A stretch of DNA of 6,387 nucleotides from positions 1-6,387 of the forward strand of contig NATN01000167.1 in assembly GCA_002085355.1 (NCBI GenBank), in the 5' to 3' direction. The DNA comes from Candidatus Zhuqueibacterota bacterium 4484_87 (GTDB lineage Bacteria > Zhuqueibacterota > Zhuqueibacteria > Thermofontimicrobiales > Thermofontimicrobiaceae). A program made the translations under genes and the position numbers. Under the pieces are notes generated by a model, which saw nothing but the letters and a program-made list of their open reading frames with translations, was not told the DNA's origin and searched no databases. Below, in pieces: positions 6,221-6,387 of the stretch (position 1 is the first letter of the stretch; every line of letters begins with the position of its first letter).

Positions 6221-6387
6221 ATGAGTAAGAATCGATTGATGTTGATTATTATGGATGGTGTGGGAGTCAGAGAAGCGAGCGAATTTAATGCAGTGAAAAA
6301 TGCCAATACACCTAATCTGGACAGTTATTTTAAAAATTATCCCTGGACAACTTTAGCCTGTCACGGCAGAGCAGTGGGTTTGCCGGA
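6221..6387 (+). CDS. gpmI: 2,3-bisphosphoglycerate-independent phosphoglycerate mutase, N-terminal fragment (cut by window edge)
   Basis: The enzyme interconverts 3-phosphoglycerate and 2-phosphoglycerate in glycolysis and gluconeogenesis, in the cytosol, using two Mn2+ ions and a phosphoserine intermediate. Fifty-five codons are visible. The family signature is clear: LMLIIMDGVG (residues 6-15), NAVKNANTPNLD (23-34) and a GRAVGLP segment that runs off the edge just before the expected QMGNSEVGH active-site serine motif. Asp12 matches the metal-binding aspartate of the alkaline phosphatase superfamily N-terminus. Most family members have DGWG here and this one has DGVG, a minor variation. The ATG at 6221 is supported by the ribosome site and by the usual short lead before the first strand. 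There is no link to the secreted proteins upstream except orientation. The gene is too short here to judge whether it is intact. Confidence 0.93.
   Translation, partial: MSKNRLMLIIMDGVGVREASEFNAVKNANTPNLDSYFKNYPWTTLACHGRAVGLP

Overview
The window carries four genes, all on the + strand, separated by short intergenic gaps full of repeats. The best guess at the source is a bacterium of the FCB superphylum, in the Calditrichaeota / candidate division KSB1 / Marinimicrobia-like range. The evidence is two large secreted proteins ending in the NYPNPFN...GQxV...W.GKN..G..VPSGMYFARL type-A sorting domain (FlgD-Ig-like, used by type IX secretion), multi-module beta-rich surface proteins, moderate-to-low GC by eye, and dispersed intergenic palindromes. 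No rRNA or other taxonomic marker is present, so this placement is inference.

Layout. (1) Positions 2-1006: the 3' part of a secreted protein whose start lies off the left edge; it ends in a sorting domain. (2) Positions 1007-1245: a gap with a degenerate copy of a palindromic repeat, a purine-rich CGCAAAGG-type repeat and a short CGTGCCCCTCGTGC-type repeat. (3) Positions 1246-4482: a 1078-residue secreted protein with a signal peptide, a large N-terminal extracellular region, a cohesin-like module, a fibronectin-III/Ig-like module, a propeller-like region and a sorting domain. (4) Positions 4483-4554: a short gap almost filled by a 33-nt palindrome. (5) Positions 4555-6021: a 488-residue predicted lipoprotein whose N-terminal half looks like a divergent erythromycin-esterase/ChaN (TIKI-superfamily) fold. 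(6) Positions 6022-6220: a gap with two more copies of the palindrome. (7) Positions 6221 to the right edge: the first 55 codons of cofactor-independent phosphoglycerate mutase (gpmI).

How the genes relate. The first two proteins belong to the same export class, and their sorting domains are nearly identical at the DNA level near the 3' end. The lipoprotein is also an envelope protein. gpmI is a cytosolic glycolysis gene and probably just a neighbour. All genes are co-directional, but the gaps (239, 72 and 199 bp) and the repeats between them do not prove a single operon.

The most notable non-coding signal is the 33-nt palindrome family. Three full copies have identical length and base changes that compensate across the stem, and a fourth, broken copy lies in the first gap. 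I see no CRISPR array, tRNA, transposase or defence system here.
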